Assembly: GCA_900543945.1 (NCBI GenBank)
Contig: UQTN01000017.1
Coordinates: 1-24,434, forward strand
From: an uncultured Collinsella sp.
GTDB taxonomy: Bacteria > Actinomycetota > Coriobacteriia > Coriobacteriales > Coriobacteriaceae
Length of the DNA stretch: 24,434 nt
Reading direction: 5' to 3'
Positions 22,293 through 24,434 of the stretch are shown here, piece after piece (within the stretch, counting starts at the first letter, position 1; each line of letters begins with the position of its first letter). Made by a program: the position numbers and the translations under genes. The notes beneath the pieces are model-generated. The model was not told where the DNA came from, searched no databases, and saw only the letters and a program-made list of their open reading frames with translations.

Positions 22293-23222
22293 ATGTCGTT
22301 TACCGCTGAGGTGCGCGACGAGCTTGCGCGCTGCGAACCCGAATGTGAATACTGCGATTTGTCGACGCTTGCCGCCCTGACGCGTGTGAGCGGTACGCTT
22401 TCGTTGGCCGGCTCCGGGCGGTATCGTTTGACGGTCGCGACCGAGACGGGAGCCGTCGCGCGCACGATGATCACGCTGACGCATCGCATCCTTAAGCTCA
22501 AAACGGAATTCACCGTTCGTAAATCGGTCTTGCATAAGGTCCGTAACTATCTCATTACCCTGCCCGATCAACCCGACCTGGACAAGGCTCTGGTGCTGCT
22601 GGGCATTCTAGACCGCAGGGGAGGGCTCGTTGCTGGTGTTCCCCGACACATCGTTGCCCGTCCCTGCTGCAGGCTTGCCTACATCCGCGGCGCGCTCATC
22701 GCGGGCGGCTTCGTGGCCGATCCACGCGGCGATTTTCATTTGGAGATCGCGGTGCAGGGCGAGCAATATGCCAAGGGGCTTTGCGACCTGTTGGGGCAGA
22801 TTGGGGTCCATGCTCGTGTTAATGCGCGGCGGGGGTCATATGCCGTGTACATTAAGAGCGCCGAGGAAATCGAGCATTTATTAAAGCTGATTGGTGCCAA
22901 GCGCAGCGTTGCCGAGATTGAGGAGGCGCGCGCGGTCAAGTTGGTTAAGAACGATGTGAACCGTCGCGTGAACGCCGAGCTCGCCAACCAGACCAGAAGC
23001 GCCGGTGCTGCCCAACATCAGCTTGCGCTTATCGATGAGCTCGAGCAGCGCGGCCTTCGCGATGCGCTTCCGGATGCCTTGGCGGTCTTTTGCGACCTGC
23101 GCGAGCGCTATCCCGATCTGTCGCTGCGTGATTTAGGGGAGATGGCTGACCCTCCCTTGTCGAAGTCGGCCCTCTACCATCGAGTTTTGAGGCTTGAAAA
23201 GCTCATTGAAGCAAACGGGTAG
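22293..23222 (+). CDS. whiA: DNA-binding protein WhiA
   Basis: A 309-aa WhiA, normal length. WhiA combines a degenerate LAGLIDADG homing-endonuclease fold with a C-terminal helix-turn-helix; in Streptomyces it activates sporulation division genes, and in Bacillus it affects division and chromosome segregation. Visible are the start MSFTAEVRDELAR, the CCRLAYIRGALIAGGFVADP block (second LAGLIDADG-like repeat) and the C-terminal LSLRDLGEMADPPLSKSALYHRVLRLEKL, which is the DNA-binding end. The start at 22293 is 6 nt after the rapZ stop with only a weak AGG, so coupling is likely. In most relatives yvcK lies between rapZ and whiA; here there is no room for it. In a non-sporulating gut actinobacterium a division or growth role is the likeliest. 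Confidence 0.95.
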   Translation: MSFTAEVRDELARCEPECEYCDLSTLAALTRVSGTLSLAGSGRYRLTVATETGAVARTMITLTHRILKLKTEFTVRKSVLHKVRNYLITLPDQPDLDKALVLLGILDRRGGLVAGVPRHIVARPCCRLAYIRGALIAGGFVADPRGDFHLEIAVQGEQYAKGLCDLLGQIGVHARVNARRGSYAVYIKSAEEIEHLLKLIGAKRSVAEIEEARAVKLVKNDVNRRVNAELANQTRSAGAAQHQLALIDELEQRGLRDALPDALAVFCDLRERYPDLSLRDLGEMADPPLSKSALYHRVLRLEKLIEANG

Positions 23223-23267
23223 TTTAAAGTATCGACTTATATACGGATTTAGCTGCTATTTTATTCT

Positions 23268-23281
23268 TTAAAACGTTTTAA
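23268..23281 (+). promoter_or_regulatory. 14-bp palindrome upstream of gap (LacI-family-like operator)
   Basis: TTAAAACGTTTTAA is a perfect palindrome with a central CG, the usual form of LacI-family operators. It lies about 45 bp upstream of the gap -35. The core TAAAACGTTT recurs at 10562-10571 upstream of the transporter operon. Confidence 0.45.
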
Positions 23282-23297
23282 CGTAAATTTGATTTTC

Positions 23298-23321
23298 AAT
23301 TTCGAGCATTCTCGTGAAATT
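23298..23321 (+). other. Small AT-rich hairpin between whiA and gap
   Basis: AATTTCGAG (23298-23306) folds with CTCG and AAATT (23311-23314, 23317-23321) with a two-base bulge. No U-tract follows. It might be a weak whiA terminator or simply part of the AT-rich gap promoter region. Confidence 0.3.
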
Positions 23322-23343
23322 CAAGTCAAAAAAAAGGTATATT
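23314..23343 (+). promoter_or_regulatory. Promoter for gap
   Basis: -35 GTGAAA (23314-23319), 18-bp spacer containing an A8 tract (23328-23335), -10 TATATT (23338-23343). Transcription would start near 23350, giving a leader of about 65 nt. The surrounding 110 bases are distinctly AT-rich against a GC-rich background, as for a strong housekeeping promoter. Confidence 0.55.
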
Positions 23344-23415
23344 AGGCGAGTGGTTAGTTTGTGGGCCTCAACGGCGGGCGCTGTAGCTTGCGGGGGCCTT
23401 ACGAAAGGAGACACA

Positions 23416-24434
23416 ATGGCAGTAAAGGTTGCTATTAACGGCTTCGGTCGCATCGGTCGTCTGGCTTTCCGTCAGATGTTCGGTCATGAGGGCTCCGAGA
23501 TCGTCGCTATCAACGACCTCACCTCTCCCGATATGCTCGCTTACCTGCTGAAGTACGACTCCACGCAGGGCAACTACGCTCGCGATCACGAGGTCGTTGC
23601 TGACGAGGATTCCATCACCGTTGACGGCAAGGAGATCAAGATCTACAAGGAGGCCGACGCCAACAACCTGCCTTGGGGCGACCTCGACGTCGACGTCGTT
23701 CTCGAGTGCACCGGCTTCTACACCAGCAAGGCTAAGGCTCAGGCCCACATCAACGCTGGCGCCAAGAAGGTCGTCATCTCCGCTCCGGCCGGCAGCGATC
23801 TGCCCACCATCGTGTACAACGTCAACCACGAGACGCTGACCGCTGAGGACAACATCATCTCCGCTGCTTCCTGCACCACCAACTGCCTCGCCCCGATGGC
23901 CAAGGGTCTGAACGACTTCGCTCCCATCGTGTCCGGCATCATGACCACCATTCACGCCTGGACCGGCGACCAGATGCCGCTCGACGGCCCGCAGCGCAAG
24001 GGCAACAAGCGTCGTAGCCGCGCCTGCGCCGTCAACATCGTCCCCAACACCACCGGTGCTGCCAAGGCTATCGGCCTGGTTCTCCCCGAGCTCAACGGTA
24101 AGCTCATCGGTGCCGCCCAGCGCGTCCCGACGCCGACCGGCTCCATCACCAACCTCTACGCTGTCGTTGACAAGAAGGTCACCGTCGACGAGGTCAACGC
24201 CGCTATGAAGGCCTACGCTTCCACCATCTCCGAGACCTTCGGTTACAACGAGGACGACATCGTCTCCACCGACATCATCGGCGAGACCCACGGCTCCATC
24301 TTCGACGCCACTCAGACCATGTGCTCTGACCTCGGCAACGGCCAGACCCTCGTTCAGGTCACCTCTTGGTACGACAACGAGAACTCCTACACCTCTCAGA
24401 TGGTCCGCACCATCAAGTACTTCGAGAAGTTCGT
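23416..24434 (+). CDS. gap: Glyceraldehyde-3-phosphate dehydrogenase (type I), 3' end cut by the window
   Basis: At least 339 residues are present and the frame is still open at the window edge; the family is about 335-340 aa, so only a few codons and the stop are missing. The enzyme oxidises glyceraldehyde-3-phosphate to 1,3-bisphosphoglycerate with NAD. The Rossmann motif INGFGRIGR is at residues 8-16, and AINDLTS carries an acidic residue after the second strand, which favours NAD. SCTTNC holds the catalytic Cys153, His180 is the base, and WYDNENSYTSQMVRT is the family C-terminal signature. The start at 23416 follows AAAGGAG. Codon use is extremely biased, as expected for an abundant glycolytic enzyme. 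It has its own promoter after whiA; pgk and tpiA would be expected downstream. Confidence 0.97.
   Translation, partial: MAVKVAINGFGRIGRLAFRQMFGHEGSEIVAINDLTSPDMLAYLLKYDSTQGNYARDHEVVADEDSITVDGKEIKIYKEADANNLPWGDLDVDVVLECTGFYTSKAKAQAHINAGAKKVVISAPAGSDLPTIVYNVNHETLTAEDNIISAASCTTNCLAPMAKGLNDFAPIVSGIMTTIHAWTGDQMPLDGPQRKGNKRRSRACAVNIVPNTTGAAKAIGLVLPELNGKLIGAAQRVPTPTGSITNLYAVVDKKVTVDEVNAAMKAYASTISETFGYNEDDIVSTDIIGETHGSIFDATQTMCSDLGNGQTLVQVTSWYDNENSYTSQMVRTIKYFEKF

Noticed and set aside
23368..24291. A 307-codon minus-strand frame opposite gap
   Set aside because: Antisense to an unmistakable GAPDH gene.
1..24434. CRISPR arrays, tRNA or rRNA genes, insertion sequences, phage genes
   Set aside because: No spaced repeat array, cloverleaf, transposase or integrase was seen. 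The genes are ordinary chromosomal ones.

Overview
The window is about 60% GC and gene-dense. It looks like chromosome from a gut actinobacterium of the class Coriobacteriia, most likely Collinsella. This rests on protein character and on the uvrC / rapZ / whiA / gap gene set, which is a conserved actinobacterial neighbourhood. The genus is an inference, because no rRNA or other marker is present.

Layout. Positions 1-3130 hold two minus-strand genes: an Mrp/ApbC-type Fe-S P-loop ATPase and an LtaS-like membrane phosphoglycerol transferase/sulfatase. Everything after that is on the plus strand. uvrA (3324-6203) has a candidate LexA box upstream. A hairpin follows it, then a tight run of ybaK, murJ and uvrC (6336-10469). 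A 365-base intergenic region (10470-10834) with nested inverted repeats precedes a large carbohydrate module. The module contains a peptide-type ABC transporter (binding lipoprotein 10835, permease 12606, fused permease-ATPase 13566, ATPase 15582), two overlapping acetyl-xylan-esterase-like genes (16490 and 17460), a nanA-like lyase (18380), a ROK kinase nanK (19472) and nanE (20578). The window ends with rapZ (21366), whiA (22293) and gap (23416, cut by the window edge).

How the genes work together. The lyase, ROK kinase and NanE match the path Neu5Ac to ManNAc to ManNAc-6-P to GlcNAc-6-P. The transporter has the architecture of the actinobacterial SiaEFGI type of sialic acid importer: a family 5 binding protein and a permease fused to an ATPase. 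I therefore read the module as sialic acid import and catabolism rather than peptide uptake. The esterase next to nanA would fit removal of O-acetyl groups. No sialidase, nagA, nagB or local regulator is visible in the window.

Most interesting observations: a 98-nt, perfectly in-register dyad with a cUUCGg tetraloop between nanK and nanE; a second esterase paralogue whose nucleophile serine is glycine; three consecutive hairpins between the binding-protein gene and its permease; the nested palindromes upstream of the transporter; the sialic acid module sitting between uvrC and rapZ, with yvcK absent between rapZ and whiA; and a UvrC lacking one of the usual iron-sulfur cysteines.
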